Below are positions 34,512 to 44,500 of a DNA stretch of 64,000 bases, one piece after another. Each line of letters starts with the position of its first letter. The first letter of the stretch is position 1. The position numbers were made by a program, and so were the translations under genes. This DNA is from Massilia sp. W12 (GTDB lineage: Bacteria; Pseudomonadota; Gammaproteobacteria; Burkholderiales; Burkholderiaceae_D): positions 558,001 to 622,000 of the forward strand of contig NZ_CP147776.1 of NCBI RefSeq assembly GCF_037300705.1, written 5' to 3'. Below the pieces are notes generated by a model that ran no database searches, was not told where the DNA came from, and saw only the letters and a program-made list of their open reading frames with translations.

Positions 34512-37500
34512 TTCCTCATTGTCGCTGAAGTAAATATCGTCACCCGCGCCGCCGCGCATATTGTCCGCGCCAGTCAAGCCATCAAGAATGTTATTGCCGC
34601 GATTGCCTTGCAGCGTATTATTCTGCGCATTCCCGGTGGCGTTGCTGTTGCCTTCGCCCGCCAGGGTCAGGTTTTCCAAGGTTTCGATGCGCAACACATA
34701 GCTGTCCGGGGCGACCACTGTATCCCGGCCTTGTTCCTCTGCTTCAATGATGGTTTCCTGCCCACTGTTCAAGACATAGGTGTCATCCCCCGCGCCGCCA
34801 TCCAGTGTGTCCTGGCCGCCAGCGCCTTCGAGGGTGTTGCCTGAACTGTTGCCGCGCAGCAGGTTGTCCATGCTGTTGCCCTTGATGTTGGCGGAATAGG
34901 CGTCTTCTTCCAGCTGCAAATCTTCAATGTGCTGTGGCAAGGTGTAGTTGCTGCGTGCGCGCACCAGCTCATGCCCTTCATCAGCCGCTTCGAGGATTTG
35001 ATCTTCCAGATTGTCCACCACGTATTCATCATTACCGGCGCCGCCGCTCAGTGTATCGATGCCGCCCGCACCATCCAGCGTATCGTTACCCAAGCCGCCA
35101 GTCATATTGTCATTCGTGGCATAGCCGGTCAGCATATCGCTGCTGGCGCCGCCATGCAGCAAGGCTTGCCGCACTTGCTCCAGATCGACGGTGGCGCCGC
35201 CGGCGATGCCATATTGGAAACGGTAATTACGGAACAGGCCATCGTTGATCATCACGCCTTTAAAGCGGATGCTGTCGCTGCTGCCCTTGATTTGGAAAAT
35301 CACATCCACGCCTTCGCGCCGCATTTCGATATTTTCCAGGCCGATTGCAGCCGGGATCAATACCGTGTCTTTGGCTTCCAGCCAATCTTCCAGATTGCGC
35401 GTGACCACATCCTGGCCGCCGCCCTGATCCAGAATATAGAAGTTATTGCCGGCCCCGCCAGAGAGCATATCGTTGCCAGCGCCGCCATCGAGCTGGTCAT
35501 CGCCAGCGCCGCCGCTTAATTGATCCTCACCGGCGTTGCCTTGCAGCACGTCGGCGCCGGCATGGCCGATCAGTGTGTCATTGCCGCCATTGCCCGCCAG
35601 TTGATCCGGCGTGGCGTAACCTTCCAGCAAATCATTGCTATCCGAGCTGCTGATCAGGCGCGCTTTGAGATCTGCAAATGACCATTCAACGCCATTATCA
35701 AACACCACCCGTTCAATGATGTAAGCATTGTCGCCGCCATTATCGAGTGCGTTTTGCAAACGTATGCTGTCATACACATATTCCTGGCCAACGTTTTTGC
35801 CAGGCAGCGAGAGAATAATATCGGTCCGATCGCGTGCAATTTTCACCTGCGCCGGGTCAATCGGGCCTTTAATAAACAGTGTGTCATTGCCGCCAGCATC
35901 CGAGGTCTTAATCAAACCACCTTCCCTGATCACATCATGGCCATCGTTCAGGCCAAATTGATAGCTGTCGTCGCCAGCGCCGCCATCCAGATAGTCATGG
36001 CCGGCGCCGCCAATCATGGTGTCGTTGCCTTCGCCACCGGAGACGACGTCATCGCCACCTTCGCCTTCCAACACGTCATTGCCAGCAGAACCTTGCGCAG
36101 TGTCATTGCCCCCTTTGAGTTTGAATGTATCGTCGCGGCGTGAACCAAGGATTTGATCAGCGCCATCAGTGATGACATAGCTGCGTGAAATCAAATGATC
36201 GGCATCCCACACGGTTCGATCCGCAAACTGTACGGAGTCAATCTGCGCAAATTCATCGCCAAGTTGAAAGAAATTGCTGACGGTTATGCGGTCTGCGCTA
36301 TCGCGAATGATCAGTTGCAAATCATTGCCGCTGCGCACCACATCCACATCCGCCGGAGTGACGCTGGCGTCGTAGACGATGCTATCTGGGTAATGCCCGC
36401 TATCCCGGTCATAGTTGTCCACTGTATCCTGTCCATGACCACGGGCAAACAAGTACTGATCAGAACCCGCATTGCCGTACAAGGTGTCGTTGCCTGCCCC
36501 GCCATTTATGATGTCATGGCCACTGTTGCCAACCAGACTGTCATTGCCAGCCAGGCCGGTCAGGGTGTCATCTGAATTACCGCCGACCAGGGTGTCGTCG
36601 CCAACCAAACCGATCAGCGTTACGTTGACAAGGTACCATGGGTCAAGTCCATAGCCGGTAGTGTTGTTGGCTTGCAATATTTGTGAAATTTCCGGGAGAA
36701 TGTCTTGCAAACCATTGATCAAAGCACCATACACTGCGCTGTCGAGTTGTTCGAAGGCGCGCAAGGCCCGCACACTGTTCTTGACCAGTTGCAAACCGTT
36801 TCCCGGATTCTCCAACAGGGCTTGACGCAGGAAGGCTGTGCTGGCGCTGGCATCCAGGTCAAAGATTTTCCAAACCGGATTCCAGGTCGCTTGCAAACCA
36901 TCAAACATCGGCTTCAGAAAAGTTTCCGCAGCCAGACGGGCGTAAAACACTTCATAGATGCGTTTGCTGATTTGATTGATATTCTCGGCTGCCATCGGCC
37001 CGGGGTTGGGCGTGCCGGCATTGGTGCCGGCGTATTGTATAAATTGCTTACCTTGTAGTGCTTCCACCATATACAGCCAGCGCGCATCGTTGATGAAGGA
37101 ACCTCGACTGGAGGGGGATTGCTGATCCGCTCCAGTCCAGCGCCACAAAATATCGCGCATGCGGTCATTGCGAATCACGTCGCTGGTCGTTTGCACGAAC
37201 TCTCTGACCAGGGTTTTCAATACAGGGTCACGTTGCATTGCTTGATGCAATGAGGGCAATTGGCCATAGCCTTCCAGGTTGGGCAGGGCTTGTACTTCCA
37301 GACTCAGGCTGGCAGCTTCCACGGTTGAAAATGTATCAGCCGGGTCTGTCACAAACCAAATATCGGCTGCACTGCGTGCGCCGCCGTCAATAGCGGCAAA
37401 ACTGCCGCGTTGGCGATGTTGATTGCCATATTGGTCAACCACATTGCTGTTGGTGAAAGCCAGATCAACCGAGTGCACTCCGGCTTCTTGCAAGGTGAAC

Positions 37501-39431
37501 AATTCGCCTTCATCGCTGACACCGTTTTGATTCAGGTCGCGCCAAACACGCAATTTTGCAAACGCCGCATCCTGTGCGTCGATTTGCTTGCTCAGATTAC
37601 TGTCAAGCTCGGCTAAAGCAGTGAAGCCGTGCTCAGCTTTGGCGCCATTCTTGAGCATGGTTTCTGAGCCAAACAATTCCTTGCCGGAATTGATGCGGCC
37701 ATCTTCGTTCAAATCCAAGGCCAGCAGACCATCGTCGGATTTGACCCAGCCACTTGCTTCCGCAAAGCCATCGCCACTGTGGTCAAAATGTGCGCCAGCT
37801 TCAATCCCGACCGTCTCCAGACCATCATTATCCAAATCAAGCACAATCGGCGACGTGAGCGGCGGCGGTTTGGGGTTATCTTCTTTCAGGGTGATGCCCA
37901 GCTGACCATTGCCCCAACCTTTAATCGTGATAGCGCTGCTGCCGCGCACGACTTTCAGTGTGCTGCCGCTCCATAGATAATAGGTGTCGAAACCTTTGTC
38001 GTAATAGTAAGACTTACCCTCTTCGCGTTTGCCGCCGCGCAGCGTCACGCCGCCCAATTGCACCGTACCGGCGCCATCGCTGTCTTGCAAGACGTCGCCA
38101 TCTCCGCTCAGGTAGGTGTCAAATCCAGTATCGCCTGCCAATTGATTAGCGCCGAAGCCGCCATCCAGCCAGTCGTTGCCGGCGCCGCCTTCAAGCACAT
38201 CATTGCCCATGCCGCCAATCAGGGTATCGTTATCGAGGCCGCCGGCAAGTTTGTCATCACCCGTGCCGCCTTCCATCGAGTCATTCCCAGCGTCGCCCTG
38301 CATCTGATCATTATCAATGCCGCCGCTCATGATGTCATCGCCTGCGCCACCCCCCAGGGTATCGTCGCCGCTGCCGCCATCAATCGAGTCGTTATCATTT
38401 TCACCTTGCAATTTGTCAGCGCCAAAGCTGCCGAGCAAGGTGTCATTGCCATCGCCGCCTTGCAATGTGTCGCCGCTTAAGCCTCCATCCAAGGAGTCAT
38501 TACCTGCGCCTCCGAATAACTCATCGCTTAAAATATCGCCGCTCAAAGTGTCATTGCCGCCGCCGCCGATCAATGCAACCGAGCCATCGTACAATGTGCC
38601 GCGTCCTTGCACTTTGGGCAGTCCGTTCGCTGCGCTCAAATCTCCGTTATTGCTGGGCGATTCCCCGTCGTAATAAACAAAACGATCTTCCGGCGTTTTG
38701 TAATCAATGATGCCGGAAGCTGTTACTTGCATCATCAATATGCCAAATTCCATAATCGCGGCAGGGGTCAAGGAATATGAGGCCCATAAACCCAATTTGT
38801 CGAGCGAATTGGACAACTCCATGGCGTACCAATCTTCACCAGTCAAGACATCTGTTGACTTCACTTTACCGGTGAAAATGATGGGGACTGTACGACCGAT
38901 TTTGGATGGATCAATCCGTGATTCTGTCATGAAATTGGTGATGCGCGCGGGCAGGGCATCGCTGGAAAAGTCAAAATTATCATTCACCGGGATAACCGCA
39001 ATATCGTTGATTTCGCGGCTGCCATCTGGGTTGATGATGAATTTCGCTTCCGGGTTGATTTCAAATTCAGATGACCCGAATACATACGCACGGTTCATGT
39101 AGTCCGCATCAGTCATTCCTAAGAAATATTGACGGGCGCCGAGTATGCCTGAGCCGATGCCATATGCTTGTAGCAACTGGTCACGAGTATACGTGCCCTG
39201 CTTGAGCGGCTTATAGTCGTGCGCGCCAAGGAAATTGCGGACGTAATTAAAGTTTTCAACTTTAATGAAGCGCCCCCCTCCGCTGGTCATGTATTCGTCT
39301 GCGGAAACATACGCTGGCGCATTTCCTGTGCCGGGCGGGCGGATAAATTTATCCGATTTGAGGTCAGATGGTGGGCTTGCTTGTCCGTATAGGTATAAAC
39401 ATAAAATATCAATTGCGGTAGGCATGCTCAT
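30972..39431 (-). CDS. Giant RTX calcium-binding repeat protein (RTX1), FrpC-like module plus Ig-like domains
   Basis: 2,819 residues, predicted type I secreted adhesin or toxin. Order: unique N-terminal region 1-285 (starts MSMPTAIDILCLYLYGQ); RTX nonapeptides (GGxGxDxLx) about 285-440; a FrpC-like calcium module from about 525 (PIVLDLDNDGLETVGIEAG, then EF-hand-like LDLNEDGRINSGKELFG); a helical part 640-930 with DILWRWTGAD; further RTX blocks with hemolysin-type calcium-binding-related segments (for example 1000-1080); two Ig-like (He_PIG) domains about 1920-2107 (LPAWLQFDAASRTFSGTPG); RTX again; and an uncharged C-terminal secretion-signal region. Start 39431 is chosen because AGGAG lies ten bases upstream. 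No exporter or acyltransferase gene is in the window. Confidence 0.88.
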   Translation of the reverse strand: MSMPTAIDILCLYLYGQASPPSDLKSDKFIRPPGTGNAPAYVSADEYMTSGGGRFIKVENFNYVRNFLGAHDYKPLKQGTYTRDQLLQAYGIGSGILGARQYFLGMTDADYMNRAYVFGSSEFEINPEAKFIINPDGSREINDIAVIPVNDNFDFSSDALPARITNFMTESRIDPSKIGRTVPIIFTGKVKSTDVLTGEDWYAMELSNSLDKLGLWASYSLTPAAIMEFGILMMQVTASGIIDYKTPEDRFVYYDGESPSNNGDLSAANGLPKVQGRGTLYDGSVALIGGGGNDTLSGDILSDELFGGAGNDSLDGGLSGDTLQGGDGNDTLLGSFGADKLQGENDNDSIDGGSGDDTLGGGAGDDIMSGGIDNDQMQGDAGNDSMEGGTGDDKLAGGLDNDTLIGGMGNDVLEGGAGNDWLDGGFGANQLAGDTGFDTYLSGDGDVLQDSDGAGTVQLGGVTLRGGKREEGKSYYYDKGFDTYYLWSGSTLKVVRGSSAITIKGWGNGQLGITLKEDNPKPPPLTSPIVLDLDNDGLETVGIEAGAHFDHSGDGFAEASGWVKSDDGLLALDLNEDGRINSGKELFGSETMLKNGAKAEHGFTALAELDSNLSKQIDAQDAAFAKLRVWRDLNQNGVSDEGELFTLQEAGVHSVDLAFTNSNVVDQYGNQHRQRGSFAAIDGGARSAADIWFVTDPADTFSTVEAASLSLEVQALPNLEGYGQLPSLHQAMQRDPVLKTLVREFVQTTSDVIRNDRMRDILWRWTGADQQSPSSRGSFINDARWLYMVEALQGKQFIQYAGTNAGTPNPGPMAAENINQISKRIYEVFYARLAAETFLKPMFDGLQATWNPVWKIFDLDASASTAFLRQALLENPGNGLQLVKNSVRALRAFEQLDSAVYGALINGLQDILPEISQILQANNTTGYGLDPWYLVNVTLIGLVGDDTLVGGNSDDTLTGLAGNDSLVGNSGHDIINGGAGNDTLYGNAGSDQYLFARGHGQDTVDNYDRDSGHYPDSIVYDASVTPADVDVVRSGNDLQLIIRDSADRITVSNFFQLGDEFAQIDSVQFADRTVWDADHLISRSYVITDGADQILGSRRDDTFKLKGGNDTAQGSAGNDVLEGEGGDDVVSGGEGNDTMIGGAGHDYLDGGAGDDSYQFGLNDGHDVIREGGLIKTSDAGGNDTLFIKGPIDPAQVKIARDRTDIILSLPGKNVGQEYVYDSIRLQNALDNGGDNAYIIERVVFDNGVEWSFADLKARLISSSDSNDLLEGYATPDQLAGNGGNDTLIGHAGADVLQGNAGEDQLSGGAGDDQLDGGAGNDMLSGGAGNNFYILDQGGGQDVVTRNLEDWLEAKDTVLIPAAIGLENIEMRREGVDVIFQIKGSSDSIRFKGVMINDGLFRNYRFQYGIAGGATVDLEQVRQALLHGGASSDMLTGYATNDNMTGGLGNDTLDGAGGIDTLSGGAGNDEYVVDNLEDQILEAADEGHELVRARSNYTLPQHIEDLQLEEDAYSANIKGNSMDNLLRGNSSGNTLEGAGGQDTLDGGAGDDTYVLNSGQETIIEAEEQGRDTVVAPDSYVLRIETLENLTLAGEGNSNATGNAQNNTLQGNRGNNILDGLTGADNMRGGAGDDIYFSDNEEDRISESSDEGIDTIVRSFDTLLVLNDNVENLTLAGDVQHGNGNELDNLITGNDADNSLLGLGGNDTLIGGLGKDSMFGREGADSMVGGAGDDYYEIDDAGDVIVELANEGYEMVRSTVSWTLGDNLERLALDGEEHLNANGNALNNGLWGNAGNNMLAGGLGNDYMEGGLGDDVYLFNKGDGKETIDNTDLSSAVDILRFGAGISENDVSARRQDNNLFILLKGGTDQVAFLNYFGATEDIDGQAADQKIDRIEFANGAVWDQSMIQTVVDRALNNHPPTVTNYPPALTARAGTAFTYVVPQNTVTDPDSWDSVSYSAKMSDGSALPAWLQFDAASRTFSGTPGTADVGVLQFVLWGTDNYGYSAGAGVRLTVGAPNNAPVLSTPLADQTANVGALFSFAAPSKTFTDPDAGDSLSYSATQADGSPLPAWLNFNPATRTFSGTPSAIGNVSVKLTAKDTGNLSVSDVFEIAVKLQNLNLQGTSGSDTLQGGAGNDTISGLAGNDSLLGFAGNDVLDGGAGNDSLLGGAGDDLYIVDSSQDAIGENANEGVDTVQASASFALSANLENLSLSGSNAINGAGNALNNQISGNSAANFIDGGAGNDSMAGGLGNDVYVVDSAQDQITENAGEGTDQVQSSISLTLGANLENLFLTGSNPINGAGNALNNQLSGNSAANLLDGGLGNDTMAGGAGNDTYVVDSSLDGIIENASEGTDLVQASVSYTLPANLENLSLSGSNAINGTGNSLHNQISGNSAANLLDGGAGNDSMAGGAGNDSYVVDNAMDVITENLDEGTDLVQAGITYTLGANLENLTLSGSSAINGTGNAQNNLLIGNSAINSLNGAAGNDTLDGGAGADKLAGGAGNDVYLLDNTGDVVTENSAEGIDQVRTALTHTLAANVEALWLSGSNAVNGTGNTLNNLLWGNGAVNTLNGAAGHDILQGFAGNDILSDNAGNNLFDGGAGNDSITGGSGNELLLGGSGNDTINTGSGADVILFNQGDGQDTIAASSGKDNTVSLGKGIKYADLLFKKSSNDLILVTGATEQITFKDWYASSTNRSVANLQVVIEGTSDYNSSSTNKLNNKKVQQFNFDGLVAAFDQARSANPSLSSWALSTALLAQHVAGNDGAALGGDLAYQYAGSGNLAALSMTPAHTLLSNSQFGLSAQALQASANLQDSSPRLG

Positions 39432-39550
39432 TTGCTGCTGTCTCCTGAATGGGACTGGGTGAATTGCTGAATGAAATATGAATTCGTGAATGATGCGTTG
39501 ATCCCGTTTCAGTCCGGTTATGTCTGGGCTGGCATGGAATGAGGGGGCTT

Positions 39551-40267
39551 TCAAAACAGATAGAAAATTTCCCCGTTTACTTCTCTGCGCATAATTTCCC
39601 CGCAGGCATTGACGGCCATTTGCCGGGGGCGGCTGGAGCGCACGGCTTGCAAATTCGGTTTGATGAACCCGGCTTTGTTCAAACATTGCTGCGCCGGTAG
39701 TTGATCGGAGCAGGCCAGGTGAAGGTGACTGTAGGAGAGCAGGCTGAATCTGGCGTAATCAAAGCCCTGCAACCGTTCCAATGTGCTCAAGGATGATGCT
39801 GGGCTGGCTTGTTGCGCTTGATCTAGCTGCTGCAAACTGGCGCTTGGCGTAATTTGCACCGCTTGCGCTAAAGGTTTCCATGCCACGATGACCCAATTTT
39901 GTGAGAGTTGCTGCTCGCTTAATGCCGCAATGTCAGCCATATCCCGTAATTCGATCGAAGCTGATGCAAACCAATCCAACAAAGCACTTTGTCTTATCCG
40001 ATCAGCCAACTGTTCTGTGCTCACATCTCCTGCGATCAATAGCAGACGGAAGCTGCTAGCTTTGTCGTGAAACGCTCGCGCGTCTTGCAACAGCATGGAC
40101 AGGTAATTGCGCAGCACCTGTGTGTGCAGCAGCTTGTGTTCAGGACGCATGGCGCACAACGATGCACTGGCATAAGGTTTGCAAAGCCAGGCGGCAGCAA
40201 AAGCGAGAGTCGATCCCAGCAATGCGCGACGCTGCCAGAACTGTGCAGGTTTTGCTTGGTTTTGCAT
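39551..40267 (-). CDS. Hypothetical exported protein upstream of RTX1
   Basis: 238 residues. The N-terminus QRRALLGSTLAFAAAWLCKPYASA is a signal peptide with an Arg pair before the hydrophobic core (possible Tat signal, otherwise Sec). The rest is soluble and mixed (FRLLLIAGDVSTEQLADRIR; ENWVIVAWKPLAQ-like strand), with four Cys residues near the end (LACSDQLPAQQCLNK, AVNACGE). No family is recognised. It lies 119 bases upstream of RTX1 on the same strand, so it may be a partner of the RTX protein, but this is positional only. Confidence 0.6.
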   Translation of the reverse strand: MQNQAKPAQFWQRRALLGSTLAFAAAWLCKPYASASLCAMRPEHKLLHTQVLRNYLSMLLQDARAFHDKASSFRLLLIAGDVSTEQLADRIRQSALLDWFASASIELRDMADIAALSEQQLSQNWVIVAWKPLAQAVQITPSASLQQLDQAQQASPASSLSTLERLQGFDYARFSLLSYSHLHLACSDQLPAQQCLNKAGFIKPNLQAVRSSRPRQMAVNACGEIMRREVNGEIFYLF

Positions 40268-40833
40268 GTTTCACTAAATGTAAGTAATGTTGTTGCGGCT
40301 GACAGCGCTGACAGGCATCCCCGATTTGCATTACGTATGACAAGGCGCAAAGTGCGTACTTCGCATACGGGTTCAATCAAAAGAAATGACTTAAAGCGAT
40401 CTGATCCGAAACAGGGTTGAGGTTTGCAAAAATGCAATGAAATATGTGAGATTAAGACTGATTTTGGCTGTTTTCAGCACGATATCCCACTGAACAAGAT
40501 ATTAGCACAGAAATGCTTGCAATGCTTGTAATGTATATTTGTTCATATATTGTTAAATTTGGTTTTTTTGGGGCGGCTTTGCAGTCGGCTCCTGACTGAT
40601 GTCAAGCTGCGGTATTCTTCAATTGCCAAAGCATTTCCGCCTTGCCTTGTATGCAGCGCCGGGCGCATGCAAGATGTCTCGTAACCGTTCACTCCCCCAC
40701 AAGAATTGAGGGAAGCGGCGGCAGATCAGCGCCGACCTGTGCAGCAGCAATAACCTCACTGTGTGACTATTCAGCCCCCAAAACTCTCAACAAGTGCTTG
40801 TAAACAAAGTCAAACTCGTGCATCCTGTCAGGC
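40268..40833. other. Non-coding region, partly AT-rich, upstream of the IS66 remnant
   Basis: About 565 bases. 40,430-40,570 is clearly AT-rich (AATGTATATTTGTTCATATATTG) and may hold the promoter for the 238-residue gene. From about 40,600 the sequence returns to higher GC and probably includes the left end of the broken IS66 element (for example GTGTGACTATTCAGCCCCC near 40,760). No protein-like frame is seen. Confidence 0.4.
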
Positions 40834-41250
40834 ATGAAGAAAAAAGCCAATCCGCCAGAATTGAACAAGATGAGTCACGCAGAAAAAGATGCGTTGATAC
40901 TGACATTGTTAGCGAGGTTGGAAGCCCTGGAGAACAGGGTGCCGAAGACGAGTCAAAATTCAAGCAAACCACCATCGTCAGATGGATTGCAAAAGAAAAC
41001 GCGCTCGTTGCGGGAAGCCTCAGGAAAGGCGGCAGGAGGTCAAGCAGGGCATATTGGCAGCAAATTGGAACGGATGGCGCAGGTCACGGAAACTGTACGT
41101 AGCCCGCTGCCGCAATATTGCACACGTTGCCAGCAGAGTTTGGCGCATGAGCGGCGCAACTGCATGATAGTCGGCAAGTGATTGATATTCCACTGCTGCC
41201 ACTGCAAGTGACGGAATACCAAAAAATGCGTGGTCAATTTTCAGTCGGCG
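40834..41250 (+). pseudogene. IS66 family transposase (TnpC) N-terminal fragment, frameshifted
   Basis: The first 105 codons are typical of the IS66 TnpC N-terminus: a Leu-rich coiled coil (LILTLLARLEALENRV), then SQNSSKPPSSDG, GGQAGHIGSKLERM and a zinc-finger start CTRCQQSL. Near 41150 the frame is lost; resuming in another frame, CGGCAAGTGATTGATATTCC encodes RQVIDIPLLPLQVTEYQ, the next conserved IS66 segment. After about 41250 the homology stops, so the DDE catalytic part is missing. The element is dead. It sits between the two giant RTX genes. Confidence 0.75.
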
Positions 41251-41403
41251 CCAACAGCGGCTGCGTTTGATCCAATATTGCAGAACCGGCAGATTGATTT
41301 CATGCTGACGGGAATATGCGGTTTGCGTTTGCCCGCTCAAGCGCCACGCCCTTACGTGCGCGAGCCATTCTTCCCTGCGTTGTTTGCGTGATTTGCTGTG
41401 CAT
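41251..41403 (-). pseudogene. IS66 accessory protein (TnpA-like) fragment
   Basis: A minus-strand frame starting at 41403 reads MHSKSRKQRREEWLAHVRAW, then SGQTQTAYSRQHEINLPVLQYW. This is the helix-turn-helix start of the small IS66-linked TnpA protein (about the first 50 residues). It is cut at about 41250, where it abuts the opposite-strand TnpC fragment. A normal IS66 element has tnpA-tnpB-tnpC on one strand, so the arrangement shows an inversion with deletion, or two different insertions. Confidence 0.6.
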
Positions 41404-41500
41404 CGTATGCCTCCTTTTGATGGGCATAGCATGCGCGGGTTTTGATGGGCTGGGCGGTTGGGCGCTTACCCAGCTTCTGAAGCACAGTCAGACCCCATAA

Positions 41501-41536
41501 AAAAACGGCGGCATCGGAAACGATGCCGCCGTTTTT
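41501..41536 (-). terminator. Intrinsic terminator of RTX2
   Basis: AAAAACGGCGGCATCG / CGATGCCGCCGTTTTT, a 16-bp stem with a 4-base loop; on the minus strand T-rich sequence follows. It lies 14 bases past the RTX2 stop and has the same core as the terminator of RTX1, but with a different loop and flanks, so it lies outside the near-identical tract. Confidence 0.9.
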
Positions 41537-41547
41537 ATTTCAGGCCA

Positions 41548-44500
41548 AATCAGCCAAGACGCGGGCTGCTGTCTTGCAGATTGGCGCTTGCTTGCAAGGC
41601 CTGTGCGCTCAAGCCAAACTGGCTGTTGCTCAGCAGGGTATGCGCCGGGGTCATCGACAGCGCCGCCAAATTGCCGCTGCCGGCATATTGGTAAGCGAGG
41701 TCGCCGCCCAAGGCTGCGCCATCATTGCCGGCCACATGCTGCGCCAGTAAAGCAGTCGAGAGCGCCCAGCTGCTCAGGCTCGGATTGGCGCTGCGCGCTT
41801 GATCAAAAGCGGCCACCAGACCGTCAAAGTTGAATTGCTGCACCTTCTTATTATTCAACTTATTGGTCGAGCTGCTGTTGTAGTCGCTTGTGCCTTCGAT
41901 CACCACTTGCAGATTGGCCACGCTGCGGTTGGTGCTGCTGGCATACCAATCTTTGAAAGTGATTTGCTCAGTGGCGCCGGTGACCAGGATCAAATCATTG
42001 CTGCTCTTCTTGAACAGAAGATCGGCATATTTGATGCCTTTGCCCAGGGACACTGTGTTGTCTTTGCCGCTGCTGGCGGCAATCGTATCCTGGCCATCGC
42101 CCAGATTGAACAGAATCACATCCGCACCGCTGCCGGTGTTGATGGTGTCATTGCCACTGCCGCCAAGCAACAGCTCATTGCCGCTGCCGCCTGTGATACT
42201 GTCATTGCCGGCCCCGCCATCGAACAGATTATTGCCGGCGTTGTCGCTCAGGATGTCATTGCCGGCAAAGCCTTGCAGAATGTCATGTCCGGCGGCGCCG
42301 TTCAAGCTGTTCACCGCGCCATTGCCCCACAGCAGATTGTTGAGCGTATTGCCCGTGCCATTGACCGCGTTGGAACCGCTCAGCCACAGCGCTTCCACAT
42401 TCGCCGCCAGGGTATGCGTGAGCGCGGTGCGCACCTGATCAATGCCTTCCGCACTGTTTTCTGTCACCACATCGCCAGTATTGTCGAGCAGATACACATC
42501 GTTGCCCGCGCCGCCAGCCAATTTATCGGCGCCGGCGCCGCCATCCAGCGTGTCGTTGCCAGCTGCGCCGTTCAAGCTGTTGATGGCGCTGTTGCCAATC
42601 AGCAGATTGTTTTGCGCATTGCCTGTGCCATTGATGGCGCTGCTGCCGCTGAGTGTCAGATTTTCCAGATTGGCGCCAAGCGTGTAAGTGATGCCTGCTT
42701 GCACCAGATCCGTCCCTTCATCCAGGTTTTCGGTAATCACATCCAGTGCGTTATCGACCACATAGCTGTCATTGCCGGCGCCGCCGGCCATGCTGTCGTT
42801 GCCTGCGCCGCCATCCAGCAGATTCGCTGCGCTGTTGCCGCTGATCTGATTATGCAGGCTGTTGCCTGTGCCGTTGATGGCGTTGCTGCCGCTCAAGCTC
42901 AGATTTTCCAGATTCGCCGGCAGCGTGTAGCTGACCGAGGCTTGCACCAGATCCGTTCCTTCCGAGGCGTTTTCGATGATGCCGTCCAGGCTGCTATCGA
43001 CCACATAAGTATCATTGCCGGCGCCGCCGGCCATGGTGTCGTTGCCTAAACCGCCATCCAGCAGATTGGCTGCGCTGTTGCCGCTTAACTGATTATTCAA
43101 GGCGTTGCCGGCGCCGTTGATGGGGTTGCTGCCGGTCAGGAACAGGTTTTCCAGATTCGCTCCCAGCGTCAAGCTGATGCTGCTTTGCACCTGGTCTGTG
43201 CCTTCGCCCGCATTTTCGGTGATCTGATCCTGCGCGCTGTCCACCACATACACATCATTGCCCAAGCCGCCGGCCATGCTGTCATTGCCGGCGCCGCCGT
43301 CGATGAAGTTGGCGGCGCTGTTGCCGCTGATCTGATTATTCAGCGCATTCCCGGCGCCATTGATGGCGTTGCTGCCGCTTAAGCTCAGATTTTCCAGATT
43401 GGCGGACAGCGCAAAGCTGGCGCTGGCTTGCACCGTATCCACGCCTTCATTGGCGTTTTCGCCAATCGCATCCTGGCTGCTGTCAACGATGTACAGATCA
43501 TCGCCGGCGCCGCCGAGCAGGCTGTCATTGCCGGCGCCGCCGTCCAGCACATCGTTGCCGGCGAAACCGAGCAGGCTGTCGTTGCCGGCCAGACCGCTGA
43601 TGGTGTCATTGCCGGCCCCGCCTTGCAGGGTGTCGCTGCCGCTGGTCCCTTGCAAGTTCAGATTTTGCAATTTGACGGCAATCTCAAACACATCCGAGAC
43701 GCTCAAATTGCCAGTGTCTTTCGCCGTCAGTTTGACGCTGACATTGCCAATCGCGCTCGGCGTGCCGCTGAAGGTGCGGGTGGCCGGGTTGAAATTGAGC
43801 CAGGCAGGCAGCGGGCTGCCGTCGGCCTGGGTGGCGCTATAGCTCAAGCTGTCGCCGGCGTCCGGGTCGGTGAAGGTTTTGGACGGTGCGGCAAAGCTGA
43901 ACAAGGCGCCCACATTCGCGGTTTGATCCGCCAGCGGTGTGCTCAAGACCGGCGCATTATTCGGCGCGCCGACTGTCAGACGCACCCCGGCGCCGGCGGA
44001 ATAGCCGTAGTTATCCGTGCCCCACAACACAAATTGCAGCACGCCAACGTCAGCTGTCCCCGGCGTGCCGCTGAAAGTGCGGCTGGCGGCGTCAAACTGC
44101 AGCCAGGCCGGCAGTGCGCTGCCATCGCTCATTTTGGCGCTGTAGCTGACCGAGTCCCAGCTGTCCGGGTCTGTCACGGTGTTTTGCGGTACGACATAAG
44201 TGAAGGCCGTGCCGGCGCGAGCGGTCAGCGCAGGCGGGTAGTTGGTGACGGTTGGCGGATGGTTGTTCAAGGCGCGATCCACCACAGTTTGGATCATGCT
44301 TTGATCCCACACCGCGCCATTGGCGAATTCGATGCGGTCGATTTTCTGATCCGCTGCCTGTCCATCGATATCTTCGGTGGCGCCGAAGTAATTCAGGAAG
44401 GCCACTTGATCTGTCCCGCCTTTTAACAAGATAAACAGATTATTGTCTTGGCGGCGCGCCGAGACATCGTTTTCGGAAATGCCGGCGCCGAAACGCAAGA

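Noticed and set aside
30939-34844. Long plus-strand open frames (up to 510 codons) antisense to RTX1, and their copies at 41799-45224
   Set aside because: They are mirror readings of the Gly/Asp/Asn-rich repeats: monotonous Ala/Ile/Val/His proteins without ribosome sites, duplicated only because the underlying tract is duplicated.
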